Assembly: GCA_034008185.1 (NCBI GenBank)
Contig: CM067084.1
Coordinates: 3,801,385-3,865,384 of the forward strand
DNA length: 64,000 nucleotides
Origin: Gorsachius magnificus
Taxonomy: Eukaryota > Chordata > Aves > Pelecaniformes > Ardeidae
Direction: 5' to 3'
Shown here: piece by piece, positions 42,100-55,500 of the stretch
How positions within the stretch are numbered: position 1 is the first letter of the stretch
Layout: the number at the start of each line of letters is the position of its first letter
The notes under the pieces: generated by a model
Databases searched by the model: none
What the model was told of the DNA's origin: nothing
What the model saw: only the letters and a program-made list of their open reading frames with translations
Made by a program: the position numbers and the translations under genes

Positions 42100-43049
42100 A
42101 CTCCTTTCCCTAAATGTACAATAAACAAAATCTGTAATGCCGTGGTACCAAGAACAGCTCAATTCTCAAGGACGTTCATTCCCCGAGTATCATCCTCGCC
42201 AAGGATGCTGTGAAGGTACGTCACACTTCTGAGTGATCATATAGTGTGTAAAGCGGCGTTTCTCTAAGTATTTTATTCATGTCACAAGCTTCTAGGCATC
42301 ATTGCCTTTGCACAGCTCCTCTTCCTCTTTGTTTCCATTCCTCATCCTAAGGAGAAGAAGGAAGTTTGCAGCAATTGCAACTGGTTTCATTTTCACGACC
42401 GAGAGGAACCCAGCATTTTCCCCGCAAGGAAAAGGAAGGGATCCATTCCCCTAAGCTCACCTTCTCCCAACAACCTTTGAATCCACTCATGACTGATCCC
42501 TAATCCCACCACACCAGGTGTCAGAAGACTTAATCTGAGAGAGACCGCTGTCAGCAATGCGACGTCTTTCAGGTTTATAGAATACCTCAGCTGTAAACTG
42601 CCTCACCAAATAAAAAATTATTTTAAACCAGAAACTTCTCGTGTCACGCTTTCAACTAATAAGCATTTTCTCAAAAAAAAATACCACCACCAGCAAATTT
42701 ATGACTGGGTGCACCCTGAAGGTCTCAAGCTGAAGTATTAAACAAACTTATTTAGCACGTAAATTGCTGACCGCACCTTGTGCGCTGCCATCTCACTGAA
42801 GTAACAGAATCTCTTTTAGTAATTATTAGACTTAACTTCAGTTCAGAAAGGGGGGGGAAACCCTTCTGGATTGCCTTGGGGATGGTACATCTTGAAACTC
42901 AATATTGGAAGGTCATAGCTTCTCTTAAAAAGTCCCCTTACAAGAGGTAGTTTGATGTACATAACCTATTCTGATGTCTTCCTAACTAAATTGTGTATCT
43001 TTCAAGGGATGTATAAAAACAAAACCATACAGACTTCGAGTTTCATTAA
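42100..43049. other. Unique spacer with a weak candidate exon
   Basis: No repeat is recognised. A minus-strand segment at 42461-42534 has splice-like ends and is described separately. A G-run lies at 42850-42857. Confidence 0.5.
42461..42534 (-). CDS. Weak candidate exon, unrecognised peptide
   Basis: On the minus strand, CGGTCTCTCTCAG is followed by 74 bases and then GAGAAG|GTGAGC, a good donor. In one frame the segment reads LSLLTPGVVGLGISHEWIQR and then LLGE without a stop. That frame is phase-compatible with the upstream minus-strand candidate at 45794-45976, because both share a codon split after two bases. The frame also stays open beyond both ends, so the exon edges are not forced by stops. 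The peptide is not recognised. Chance is a real possibility. Confidence 0.12.
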
Positions 43050-43288
43050 TAGAATAGAATCTTTTAGGTTGGAAAAGACCTTAAAGATCATAAGCCCAAC
43101 CATTCCCCTAACCCTGCCATCCCACCACTAAACCCTGTCCCTAAGCACCTCGTCTTCCCGGCTTTTAAATCCCCCCAGGGATGGGGACTTGACCCCTTCC
43201 CTGGACAGCCCATTCCAGTGCCTGACAGCCCCTTCTGCAAAGAAATTTTTCCTAATATCTAACCTAAACCTGCCCTGGCGCAACTCTG
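43050..43288 (-). mobile_element. CR1 LINE 3' end, minus strand
   Basis: The plus strand starts AGAATAGAATCTTTTAGGTT and runs through GGAAAAGACCTTAAAGATCA, CCATCCCACCACTAAACCCT and TTTTTCCTAATATCTAACCT to the ORF2 end. It is the subfamily of the fragment at 11170-11266. It is more diverged than the 40331 and 41831 copies and has the same orientation. Confidence 0.93.
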
Positions 43289-45793
43289 TGGCTGGCTATA
43301 GGTCTATGGGTATATTGTTTCTCCAGCCGCACTGGCAGGGATTTCCCCTTCACATCTTCCATGAACACTCTACTCATTTACAAAGCCACTGGAGAAAAAT
43401 GACACGTTTCCTTGGAAGTGTTGCAGCCTTGGGAACCGGTGCTACCAAGGTCTACACATAAAGAGACTTTGGTTCAAAATAAGCTTACCCTTCAGAGGGT
43501 GTCACACCAGAAAAGGACTCCCTAGAGGGGTAAGAAAGATTCAGCAGCTAACTGGCTAACCATCGGCTCTAAATCATGAGCAGTAACTCCTCTATTTGTA
43601 CCTAGAAGCATAGAAGACGAGCCTGTTTCATTTGATGCCTTGCAATAAAATGTTATTACTAGAAAACAGATCTTAACTGCTACAAATTAACTTTAAACCA
43701 TTATATTGAAAAAATCGTGCAGAGTTGACCTTTAATAAGTACTTCAATCCAAACTTGATTACCTAGGAAATTCCCCTTGTAAAATAATAATGATAACTCA
43801 AACCATGATGACCATTTTCATTTAAAAATTATTGAGACCAACATTCAACTGGAACAAAACATACTACTAATTTATGGTAAAATAACGTAATCTAACAATA
43901 ATAAACAAGCCCTAAGGCCTAGCCAAGTGCAATTCACAGTCAGAATGTCACTTAAGGTATGCAGCATTACGTCCCATCACCAAAGGGAAAGAAATACAGC
44001 AGTAAAGAGGCATGGTCAGCTGATGCGACTAATTTAATTACAGATTTATTTTATGTATCTAATTAATCAAACAAATTATTCAAATCACTTCACTCTGGCA
44101 AAAGACGAAAATGAGTTACTAAACAGGGGAACAGGGAGAACTGCTACCAGGAGCCGAAAAGATAAACAACTGCAGACCAAAAATGAAGCTCCCTGCTAAC
44201 AAAAGCAGGATAGACCAAAATGTTGTGCAATGCTGGCAACGGACCACTCTGCAGACAAGGCCCATGGAAAGTTAACACGTGAAAACAGGCAATTTTGACC
44301 AGAACTAGGCCAACAAGCGTTGAACGCACTGAAATTTTCCAGACAAAAGCTACAAAGAGTCATTAAAAGGTCTCGTTTCTCAGTGCATAAGAGATAGGGC
44401 TGTTCCGCCTGCACATTTCACTTCTTTGCCCAAAGCAGCCGCTGACTGACCCGCAGACACTTCATTCCTTAGAAAAATGTCCAGAAAGTTTTGTCGGACG
44501 TCTAGCAGCAACACCTCGGTAGGAGAGGCTGAATAGAAGGCGGCTGTTTAGTTGCTACCCATAATAACTGCAAACGGCCCAAGATATGCTTTTCCTTCGA
44601 GAAACACTCTGGAATTCACACAGGAAAAAAAACCCACATTGCTGATCTTCTTTTAATTATGTTAAGATCCTTTCAGGCTATTTGATAAATTAATCATTAC
44701 AATTGCTAACATGAGCCCAAGGGATGAATCCTTTGCAATAAGGTAATGAGCGTGTTGCTAAGATAAACAGTACACTTACAAACTGCTGCTCATCAGTTAA
44801 ACTAAATGGATCTTAAGAGTTTCTTCGGCATTTCAGAAAAACACCTAGGTAAAACCCTTCTGAAAAATTAACGATGTATGTTTGTATGCAACTACAGAGA
44901 TTAATCTAAGTAATCCGCAAAATTGCAACAATTAAACTTGCAGAGAGCTTTAGCACTGCATAAACTTAACTACACTAATTAAGCAGAACTGGGGTACTAA
45001 AGCATTCATTAGGAGCCACTGATTGTATCACAGCTCAGGATTCGCATGCATTTTGCTGTCAAGTGAGCCAACCATTTCTTGGAAAAGTGAAAGATTAGAA
45101 TTTACATTTAAACCAGACTCTCTCCCCACCCTCCTTTGAAAATAACAGAAGCACTTACAATACTGGTGAAATATCAGAGATGATTTTTTTTTTTTAAATA
45201 CATTTTTTTTTGGATTAAAATGAAGTAGTCTGTACACGTTTAAATGATCAAGCCTGCTACAAAGGACCTTTGAGAATTAGCTTGCCCAAACATTCTAATT
45301 TTAGAATAGATTTGGATAAATGCCATAAACAGTCCTATCATTCTATTGCTTTATAAACTTAACAGAAAGTAAATAAGGATGCAAGTTTAAATATCCGTAA
45401 TTCCTAGCTGATGACCCACAGTAGATAAATAACACTTAAAAAAAAAGGAAAAACTCCTCAAAACCTGCCTGAAATGCAAACCAATTCACAACTGTTAACA
45501 CATGATACATCTCAACTGCAGGTAAACTGCTCTGGCTTTGAATCTCATCCAGCCTTCTTTTACTTCGTTTATTTATAGTCATTTTTTAAATCCACTTTGG
45601 CTACTACTAGCAGAATGAATAGTATTGTGATCCGCTTTCAGTTAAGGAACCCTTGATCCAAAAGGAAAGAAACACTACATAACTCGGTTAATTAAGTAAT
45701 TGCCTATTTTTTTCCTGCCTCCAGACTAATAAATCCAAGAATAACTTGGTCCCAGGCTGAAGTTCTCCTACTGTACAAGGCTGGTCAGCTCAC

Positions 45794-45976
45794 CTGAACT
45801 CTCCAATGTAGTTCTGCTCTTCCACTTGCATATACAACTTCTCCAAGTTACAGATAACTAACCAATCTTTGCTCACATTCCTATTAATTGAAATACTCTT
45901 GTATGCCCATACTGCTGTAAGTAAGGTCTTGAATACACTTTGCCAGTGTTTGATGTTCTGGGCTCGTTTATTCCAT
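45794..45976 (-). CDS. Candidate 183-bp exon, unrecognised protein
   Basis: On the minus strand CTCTGCTGTTTAG is followed by 183 open bases ending GAGAGTTCAG|GTGAGC, a near-ideal donor. The one frame without stops gives 60 codons plus split codons at each end. It begins WNKRAQNIKHWQSVFKTLL, later has NVSKDWLVICNLEKLYMQ and ends EEQNYIGEF. The composition (three Trp, mixed charge, amphipathic pattern) looks more protein-like than most frames here. I do not recognise the family, and no gene symbol is justified. The open frame extends about 19 codons beyond the acceptor, so the acceptor position rests only on its motif. Chance occurrence is possible. Confidence 0.25.
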
Positions 45977-46697
45977 CTAAACAGCAGAGTCAAAATGCTT
46001 ACCCCATCCAAGGCCACACAATTAATTTTCATCAACTATTTTATGATGTAGTAAACTTCAGAAATTTTTAGGGCTATCGTTTTGGAGGTTCGTAATTTTT
46101 GTCCAGCAAGCCAACCAACATTTCTGGAAGCGAAAACAGCAACTGGACACGAAAGGGCTGCCTGCATGCCAAAACATGCCTGAAACTCATTCCTGTGCAC
46201 AACTGGGTGCAAGTCACTGGGCGCTGCCTGAAGACCATCCAGCTGAAGCATAGAAACGGTATTATTTGTGTGTGCAGTAGTGCACAGATAATGGAGGAAA
46301 TCAAATACTGTATATAAATGTCAGTTCTTGTGTAAGCTTTCAGCCACATAGGCTCTATATCCAAGTTTTCACGATTAGAGTTTTTCCTTTATTTAAATAA
46401 AATAATGCCAAGGTTTTCCAGTTCATTTGGCAACCCTCAGGCAAAGAGTTGTCCATAACCCATTAATCCCCACTGCATCGATCAGTATTTGCCTTATTTA
46501 CAGAATTAATACTTGCAATTCATGAAGCAAAATGATCTGTGGTTTGATGATACAATGCTGATTTACTCTCAAGTACATCTGTAACTAGACATTATTAAAC
46601 AATTCGTTTTCTTCATCATTCTCAACCTGTCAGGAAACTTCCAAAAGCAGAATTTTGGGCACCTTTGGCACCACACCAGTGATTTAACATCTGTTCT

Positions 46698-46742
46698 GAT
46701 GTTTGCTGTACATGAACAGGAGAAAGATGTTTGCTGTACATG
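46698..46742. repeat. Short direct repeat, 28-bp spacing
   Basis: GATGTTTGCTGTACATG occurs at 46698-46714 and identically at 46726-46742. It is a small local duplication with an 11-base spacer. Confidence 0.85.
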
Positions 46743-47702
46743 CCACAAAGAAACACCAGTTGACCTTTTGGCCCCAGTGTAAGTAAACCAGCTGTACAAA
46801 CCCCAAATTAATAGGTTTACACAATGCAACATCATCAAACGAAACAAATGAGTACTTTACATTCAATTTAATTTAATTATTGAAGTAGTTTATCTGGACA
46901 GGATTTTATTCATGTCCCCACTTGACATGTTCATGGCTATTTTAAATACAAACAAGCTTAGAGAAAACACATGGTGGTTATTGTTTGCTTTGACGTTGTT
47001 AAGCAACTGGAAGTTTATCAGGTTTCTACAGCCAATTAATTGTCCCTCCTAACTTAGCAGAAAGCAAGATCAATGGGTCAAATCCTCAAATAGCTTTAAG
47101 CTCTGCACGTAAGGCTGTACTTGCTGCTAGCAAAGAGCACTCTGATAACTCTCACGGGGAAAACACAACACAAGAAAACAACCCCACACTTATTGAGCTT
47201 TCCCGCTGCATCCGTACTTCAGCTTTTTCAGTGGAGAAGAAAACACGGTCCACCAGGGCAATCTAAGCTCTTCTGATGTAGGAATCCATCACCAGATCCA
47301 AAGGGAAATAGCAACAGCCTGAATTCCCTATGTCATGGCAGTACAAAAGCCGGAGCGGAGTACACACAAAAGAAGTCACTTGGCCCAATACCACCAGAGC
47401 TGGGACCGCTTTGTGTTAGCGCGTGCACGAGTGCCAGCAACGAACAGCAGCTTTATGAGCTTTATTTTTACTTTGTCAAACTACAGAGGGAGAAGAGCCA
47501 TCGCTATAAATAACGCATTAGCACGGCTTAAGAAAGCAAAGCAGGAACTACGGTTTGGTTGCTTTAGTAGGAACGCATTGTACCGACTTATCAGCAAACA
47601 CACACCAGTCCGCAGAGCCCATTGTCACATTTTCTCACGATTTTCGTAAAAGATTACAAGGAATCAGAGCAACGTTTTTAAAAAAACACATTAAACTACC
47701 TC

Positions 47703-47720
47703 TTTTTTTTTTTTTTTTTT
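47703..47720. repeat. T18 homopolymer
   Basis: Eighteen T residues followed by AATTAGG. No retroelement is attached. Confidence 0.9.
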
Positions 47721-49352
47721 AATTAGGTATCCCACTCAAGGAAAAAACCTAAGCTCCACAGAATTAACCGAACTGAGCTTTTGCACCTAACAAGAAAAGA
47801 CAGCTTGCAGTTATACAGGAAACACAACCTCACGCTGAATACCTCTGATTTCTCCAGATCCTATGTAGCTTTTTGGGTAAACTAATACCCTCCAACCCCT
47901 CCTAACTTCCAAGCTGCATTTCAGGACCATGACAGCACTACATGGGATACTGCTATGCCTCTCTCACTTCACCGAGTTACCCAACGTCATGAAGCATCCT
48001 GAAAGGGCTGCAGAATTCGGTGTACAGGAGGACGCTGGAAGCTGCAAGTCAGGTGCAGCATGTACGAGTAAAGTCATCGTTCCTTGGTTAAACTGGTGCA
48101 AAATTGATAAGAGTTCTCCCCCGCCCTGAAGTATTTGCTCAGAGTGTAATAATGTGAGATAATATCAACCATCTCCCACAGAAGATTGTACGCTCAGCCT
48201 TTCACTTCTAAATTACTTCAATAAACACATGAAATTTCAACATGCTTACCTCTTTCAAACCCCATCTTCCATCATCCTTATCCCCACTTTTATTTTCTTC
48301 ACAATTAAACTACTTCAAGAACTTTAATTTCCAATTTCCCTCAGCAAAGAGAATTCCAGGCTACAGTCTGACAGTTTGCTTAATGGGCTGGATACTGTAT
48401 AGATAGCACTTCTATTTAAAGACACATTTTTATTTGCCCACTCATATCTCAATTTAACATATCTGCAGTTAAGGGTCATGTGTCAATATTTCTGCTTATA
48501 GATCAAATTAGACAGTTCAAAAGGTTTAATGGGATGCAGAAGAACCGATTCCAGACTGAAGAAAATTGTCCATTTATCAATAACAATGAGATTTTACTTC
48601 TTCATCTCTTTTCTACTGGTTCTAAAAATACAAAATAAAAATCTGACTTCTAGCAGATAAAAATGTGTATTCTGGTGGCAATTAAACACTGTACATCCAT
48701 GCATTTTAAAACTTTCCATCTACTATCTAATGATTTGTGAACTAAGGCTTCAGCACATCAGAGGGCACTCAAAAGGATGTTCACAAAACTGCTACGTGGC
48801 TTTCAATGCACTGGGCTAGCCTAACTTCAGCCTTAGCAGCCCCAAATTTATCTGACAGTTCCCTGGTGGAAATGCTTTATCGGTCACACCAATTTTGGCA
48901 AACAATACTCCACAGGCTTTCAGAAATCCTTCCGATATCCCATTAAAGTAGACAGGCGTCTTACTCTCTCCATGTGGGAGACCAAGGGTGGCGGTGAGAA
49001 CTAGAGGGGGAGACACAGAGTCTAAATCACAGCAAGGAAGACTGTGTCTTACTCTCATCTTCTATTGAACGAGATACAGAAAAGTCTTCATTGCAAAATC
49101 TTAAAAGGAAGCTGAAGTCAACAGCTTTTGAAAAAAACAAACATCACACAGCAAAAAAACCCGAAAGGGCTGGCCATGCTTACTACTACACAGTAGATAC
49201 ACCCAACACTGAAAGAAAATAGTGATGACCCAAAGGAAAAACGCCAGGGGAAAAATACTGTCAAAAGTATGTATTTCAAATCTTGACTCCATGAAGACAA
49301 CTCATGTATCAACATGACTGGGAAGTCACCCAAGGATTCAGAGTTGAAACAT

Positions 49353-49502
49353 GGAAGTGGTTGACTCTGCCACACTGGACACTTTCAAGACTCAGCTGGA
49401 CAGGGTACTGGGCCATCTTGTCTAGACTGTGCTCTTGCCTAGAAAGGTTGGACCAGATGATCCTTGAAGTCCCTTCCAACCTGGGATTCTATGATTCTAT
49501 GG
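49353..49502 (+). mobile_element. Short CR1 LINE 3' fragment, plus strand
   Basis: It contains GTGGTTGACTCTGCCACACT, CTGGGCCATCTTGTCTAGAC and ends CCTTCCAACCTGGGATTCTA plus TGATTCTATGG, an intact two-unit CR1 tail. About 150 bp survive. It is very similar to the corresponding part of 28793-29184. Confidence 0.94.
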
Positions 49503-52500
49503 AGGACTTTTATTCCAGGAGCCACCAAGAAAGAAACTCTTCAAGAACAAGTTCACCTTTGATCAGAAAAGCTTGTCTCGCTCACCTTCCCTCAGTGTTA
49601 AAATTCTGTGGCTCTACAGATTACTCTAGATGCTAGCACATCAGGAAGCAGCCAGTAGAGTGAACATGTTGGGAAGCATTTTCATTGAAGCTAGAAGACT
49701 TGTTAAGGTAGCTTTGTTGAAAATCACATTATGATCATATCCAGAAGCGGCAAAAAAACCCCCATCAAAACACAACCCACCCCTAAGCCATAATTATTAA
49801 CTTCTTCATTATCAACTATCATGACTATGTGGATAACTTTGCCTGCATTTGACCAAACTTTTGGGGAGCTGGATGGACTTTTCATTTATTTACTTTTTTA
49901 ATAATTGTATCATCTTCCCATTCAACCTGAACAGTTGCCAGCACTGACTGTGTGTGGTAGTAGCAGGATAAAAATCTAAAAATATTAATGAGTAAATTTG
50001 ATTAAGAAAAAAGGCCTCTGGTAGATAACCTGTAAAAAAAAAAAAAGCCTACAAAACTAAACTAAATCAGTCATTCAGTTATAGTGAATATACTGGCAAT
50101 TTTCAAGCAGTGGATATCAGAATCACACAGTTCAATACTTACACTGAAAATTTAAAAACATTTACATTCCTTACAACATAAATATTGAAGCATGTGTTAC
50201 TCCTCTGCTCTGCTTAATAAGTTTGTTTTCTATTCGGCTGGTGCTTTCTTATGCCTGATAAGCATAACCTGACTAAGGGAGAGGGGGGAAGGGGTAATCA
50301 CTTAGCTTGAATCAAGGCAGAAACATTATGCAGTTCCTTCAGGCTAAGTAAAATTTCTTCTTTAATATCCAGAACAATATTAATAAAAAAAAAAAATGCA
50401 GAAATACAGCAGCTTCTCCTACAAGTTTAAAAGGAGTCAAGAACTCATTCTGCCTGATCAGAGAAGAAGAATGTTCCCCTTCAGAAGTGTATTTGATTCC
50501 CCCATGATACACAAGAACTACAGCATTTCGTATTCACCTTCTTCCATGAGCAGTTCAACAAGATTTTGGTTCACAATTTGGGCAAAAGATACCAAAGCTT
50601 CTTGAGGAAGTTTCTCAATTGTCCACTTACCTCTAGAGGAACTGTTTTGCAGGGTTTTTTTTTGTTGCATTTTTGGTTTTGTTTTTCTCCCCCTCCAACA
50701 AAGGGGAAGCCCCCTCTTCCTCTTCCAAATCAGAAGAGCTCACTCAGCACATTTCATTGGAATTTTCAACTTTACAAATCTCTTCACCTCTCGACTTGTT
50801 CAGACCTAATTATCCCCAAATAAGCTTTTCTATCTTATCCATGTCAAAATTTGTGAAGTTAGCAGGGTACTCATCCAGAGATATCTAGCTTCATTTACAA
50901 GTATAAACCACACAGAACGATTTCATCCAAATGTGCCAGTCATTCTTTGAAATTATTCCATTACCCAGGGACATTCTGTCATTGTAAGAAAAATTAACTG
51001 AGACCACGGCTGCTTCTTCAACAGTACAAAAACTTCATAAAGAGACTGCATACTGGAAAGTCTAAAAGCACACAAAATTATTTACTAGGTAGCATCACTG
51101 AAGCCTTTCTTACATTATTGCTTTTAAACCAAGTTAAACAGCAACGACGCTTTTGCTTTCGGCAAGACGACACCTTGTATTTCCTAGTTTTCCCAGAAAG
51201 GTAAGAGCAGCTAGGATAGAATTCTTTAAAATAACTACGTTAATAGCTTAGCGATTTCTTTAAGAACAGTTTCTACACAGAAATAATAGGTGAAGAATGT
51301 CAGAAAATTTGCACATCTACGCAGTAACTAATGATAGCTTGCGGGCACACTTAACTATGGAAGGAACAGTAGCGTGAATATTTAATGTGCAAATGACCTT
51401 AAGCTACATGAGAGACTTCTCAATCAAAACTGAAGTGATAATTTCTGCTCTTCAGTTAAGTAGCCTTTTCAGAGATTGTCGTTCTTCTCTTTTGTGCATG
51501 CTACAGCAGGAAAACATCTTTTCCACATTACATACTACCTCCTAGAATGAATGTGTTCTTGTGAGTAACTCTGTGCAGCACAAGGACATTTTCTATCCCT
51601 TGAAGGTTGATTCCGTAGTGTCATGGCAAAGGGTCAATAAGCCAAGTGAAACAGCTAACATGCTTTCACAGTTTTCCAACATCGTAAGTGAACAAACCAC
51701 GCTCTTGTTCCATCCTCACCCTCTCCTGCCCTCTCCTCTTTTCTCCCACTGCATTTTCTTTATGTTCACAAGCCACCTCTGTCTCATGTAGAATGTAGAC
51801 ATGTAGGAAGAGGGGTGGAAAAACCTAGCAGGGCCATCACGCACAAGAAACAAATATCCCATAGGACTCTATATGAACATCTTGCAAAATCTGAAGACGC
51901 CCAAGAGCTGAATTTCCTTAGCAGCCAAACGAGCCTGTGAAAGCCTATATAAATATCCATTCCAGCCCTCTAAGGCGGCCTATATTGTTAATGCTGTACC
52001 TATAAATATCTTGAGGGAATAGCTGTGAAGGAAAAGGCCTGCGTGGAGCAAGTAAGGAGCTTATCAGACAGAGATAATCCCCTTCAGGAACATGCAAAGA
52101 CATTGAGAAAGGTGAACATGCATTACAAGATCTCCATTTCACAGAGAACATGCGGCGTCTCTGTAGCGGTAGATCTGAAAACTAGGAACCATGGCAAGCA
52201 TCCTGCGTCAGACTTTCATTAAGAGGAGCTCAATTTGGTAATCTCCCCCGCACGACACCTTCTTCACCAACAGTAATTGTGTCACTTACAAATCTCACTG
52301 CAAACAGGAATACATCATCCCAGGCAGAAGCACGGCTCATTTCTCGAACAAGTTATTTTGCAGCAGTTAAGCTGCACATTATGCCCTGACTCTCAAGAAA
52401 AATTCTGTTGGAAATAATACTGTTTAAAGAACACCGTAGATGTTTTATGGTCATATGATCAAACAGTCATTTTAAATACAGTGTACCAAATCTGAACAAA

Positions 52501-55500
52501 ATTAGGACAAAAAGCAAGACAGGCCTTCACTTGTTATCACTAGTACCCTTCCCCCCAATAAAAAAAAAAAAAAACAACTTAATATTTTTGACATCAATTA
52601 CTCCTAGTTTTTCAGAGTTTTTAAGATTGAGCAAAGCATTTCATGCTCTTAAATATGTTGAATATTGCTCTAGGCTACTTTTAGTCCACTAATGGCATAA
52701 AAATTATTCCATTTAAAGAATGTTTTATGATGGCATATGAAAATAAAGACCAAGAAGTAACAGTATTATATGGACACCAGATAAACAGACTTTTTAATCA
52801 TGTCGTTTTGAAACATCTTTGAACTACACCAGAAGCCTACATTTCCCTTCTGCGTGCTGTCAAAACTCAGAGATGCCAATCTAAACCAAGACATTCTGTA
52901 CTACACCTCAGCCCTTTCAAATTTTTGATGGATTTCATATAATAGTGTTTATCAGTGAAGCTTACAGTGACTTCCATGTTTGTGCCGTATCAGCAGCAAG
53001 AGGAAAATACTACTCATATCACTGTAGAAGACCCTTAACGTAATTACACCTGAAGCCATAGAAGCCACAATAGCCAGAGTACAAGCAAGGTGCCAAACAT
53101 GCATTATCCTGCTTGTTATTCTATTAAAGACCACACAACTGTTTAAAATCTTTCAGTCTGCTTCCCAGTGCTGCGCGCAAAGAATTTCCCCCTCTCTGTG
53201 TCCCAAAAGGAGAAGCAAAAAAGAGACTTAAGATTTTCTGAGGAAAACGATTTAAAGCAAACCAGTCAGCAGTTTACAGTTTGCACAGACGGTTTACGCA
53301 GCGGCATGCGTAACCTGTGTTAAGATCCAAGGACAGAAATCTCACTTCTCTTCCTTCCTCTCAATAGCAAACCTGCCACATGGCTTTTTAGTTAAGGGCC
53401 ACATTCTAATAAGCACAATTATATTTCAGCACTATTACAACAAAGAAAAAAGTAGAGATCCTCAGTTCCATCAATAATAAATTGCACACTTGCTTTCTTT
53501 GCCTCTTGATTTTGTAGTAAACAAATAATATCCATCAAGTCTAAATTAGCCTGGTAATTGTTCCATGTCTTACAGAGATAGACAAATATATAAAATGTCA
53601 CGTTCCAAATTAATCAAACTACCAACTGGCATTATCTGCCAATCTAACACATGCACTAATTACCTGTGCTATTAACGCACAATTGTTTTTATTAGAACTA
53701 TGCAATCACTGAGCGAACCAAGATGATCGCTATCCTGGGTTTGAAATGGATTTCAAATTATGATTTAGCAGACTATGTAAACACATGCAGACTTAAGGTA
53801 TGTTTAGTGCCAGGGATTATTTACAGGCTTCAAGATACAGAAGTAATTATCATTCTGAACCAGGATCTAAAGCTTCCCAAGTAATGCAGTTTCACCACCT
53901 TACAATTTGGTTTTTAACATTATATAATAGCAAATTTCACTAATACTAAAAGCACTATCGCCAAAGTCTTCGGTAAAATGACTGCATATATATTTTTCTT
54001 TATGTAAGCCTTCTTCCTAATACCACCAAGTATCCCATATAATACAGAAGACTTCTGTATTACTAGTACTCTACAGGTAAAAAAATACTAGCTCTGGTTC
54101 TTCACTTCAGAATTAAAATTCCTCATTGGAAAGCTCTATGCAAATCATTAATCAGATAACCTGGTAGCAAATATTTCAAAAATCTAAACCCTAGTGCAGT
54201 TCAAGAATAGAAAGTGCATAACAATTCTGTGGCCTAAGAATGACTGGCTGGATATAGACCAGATTTTGATGGAAAAGCACCACTTGGGACAACTACTTTT
54301 AATTTTATTACTACATAAAATAAATCGGATGTCTCATTTCAAGTCTACCAACATGACCTCAGCAATAAAAAACACCCCAAAATATCGGTCCTCCATCTAA
54401 CAGAGCAGCATGAATTACACTACAAAAATCAGGCACCTGAGATTTACTCAAAGAATATCCCTGGTAAAAATAAAGTTTACACTGGCAAAAGCTTCCCTCC
54501 CAGAAACGGTCAACCAACTTCTAAATATTTGTATTTAAGTGTAAACAAGACCTAAGTGAAACCTTCCCTGCAGCTACTGAATCATGGAAGCCTATTGCAG
54601 AATTTCAGGTGCTATTTTAAATCCATCAAGTAGGTGACGTATTAATCAAATGGCTATCTGGCAGGACTACTTGTAAAACTGTTCTCATAGCCCACGTTAG
54701 ACAGACACAACGCCCCCGCGTTCACTGGGGAAGGAGCAGCGAGACAAACAGTACTTAGCACGGGGCGCAGAGGAGAACGAAAAGGGAGTTTTGAACAGAC
54801 TGCCTGAAAACTCTTTCCATTTACTAGGACTGGCGAATATGCGCTACTAATCAGAACAGTTCAAGTTACCTTTATTTGGCTCAACGTTGCCTGGATGAAT
54901 GGCAGCAATGCTATATGTAAATTAAGTAGTTGTGACATCCTCTGCAATTTTCCTATCGGCTCCGGTGTTAGTGGGGATAAGACACTTAGAGACTACTTCT
55001 AGTGGTCACTTGCTGCGTAATGGCACTCCAAATCGGAAAAGCGTAGAAGTATTTGTTGAAGTTGCATCTATGTTTTTAGAAAGGAATGGAAACAGCCATT
55101 TTACAGTCACCTGTTGGCACTACAGTACGGATTTCACCTGCGCGTCCTGACCAATTTAAACTCTCCTCGGGGATTCAGCTGAAGCTGGTGAAGGGATCAC
55201 CCTCAGAATCCTATGTTTAGTTTGACACAGGATGCAGTGTTACAAACACATAAACAGGATTACTGACATCATTTCAATCATTTTTTTTTTTTTTTAAAAG
55301 ACACAAGCCAATTTTGAAATCAGCCCTCTATATTGTAAATTTTTATAGCCTTCCCAAGGGCTCTGGTTCCTGATGCTGAAGGGGAATCACTGGGGAAGTA
55401 CATGAGAGCAAAAAACATGCTATGCTATTTCCTAACAGAAACATCAGAAATCAAAAGTTAAAGGAAATTCTTGGTCTTTTTGTCATAATTTCTTTGGCAG

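Larger units (their letters stand above)
43289..49352. other. Unique AT-rich DNA with a candidate conserved block and candidate exon
   Basis: No confident gene. About 44030-44100 and 44640-44800 are dense in TAAT and ATTA cores (AATTAATC, TTAATCATTACAATTG, AAGGTAATGAGCG) without simple repetition. This resembles developmental enhancers but is unproven. The candidate exon at 45794-45976 (minus) is listed separately. There is a T18 run at 47703-47720. Confidence 0.5.

Noticed and set aside
41754..42128. 124-codon minus-strand frame as a gene
   Set aside because: It is the ORF2 end of the CR1 at 41831-42099 read on into its 3' UTR and flank.
47335..47649. Basic 104-codon plus-strand frame
   Set aside because: There is a Lys/Arg-rich stretch but no family resemblance and no splice context. 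Length is within chance.
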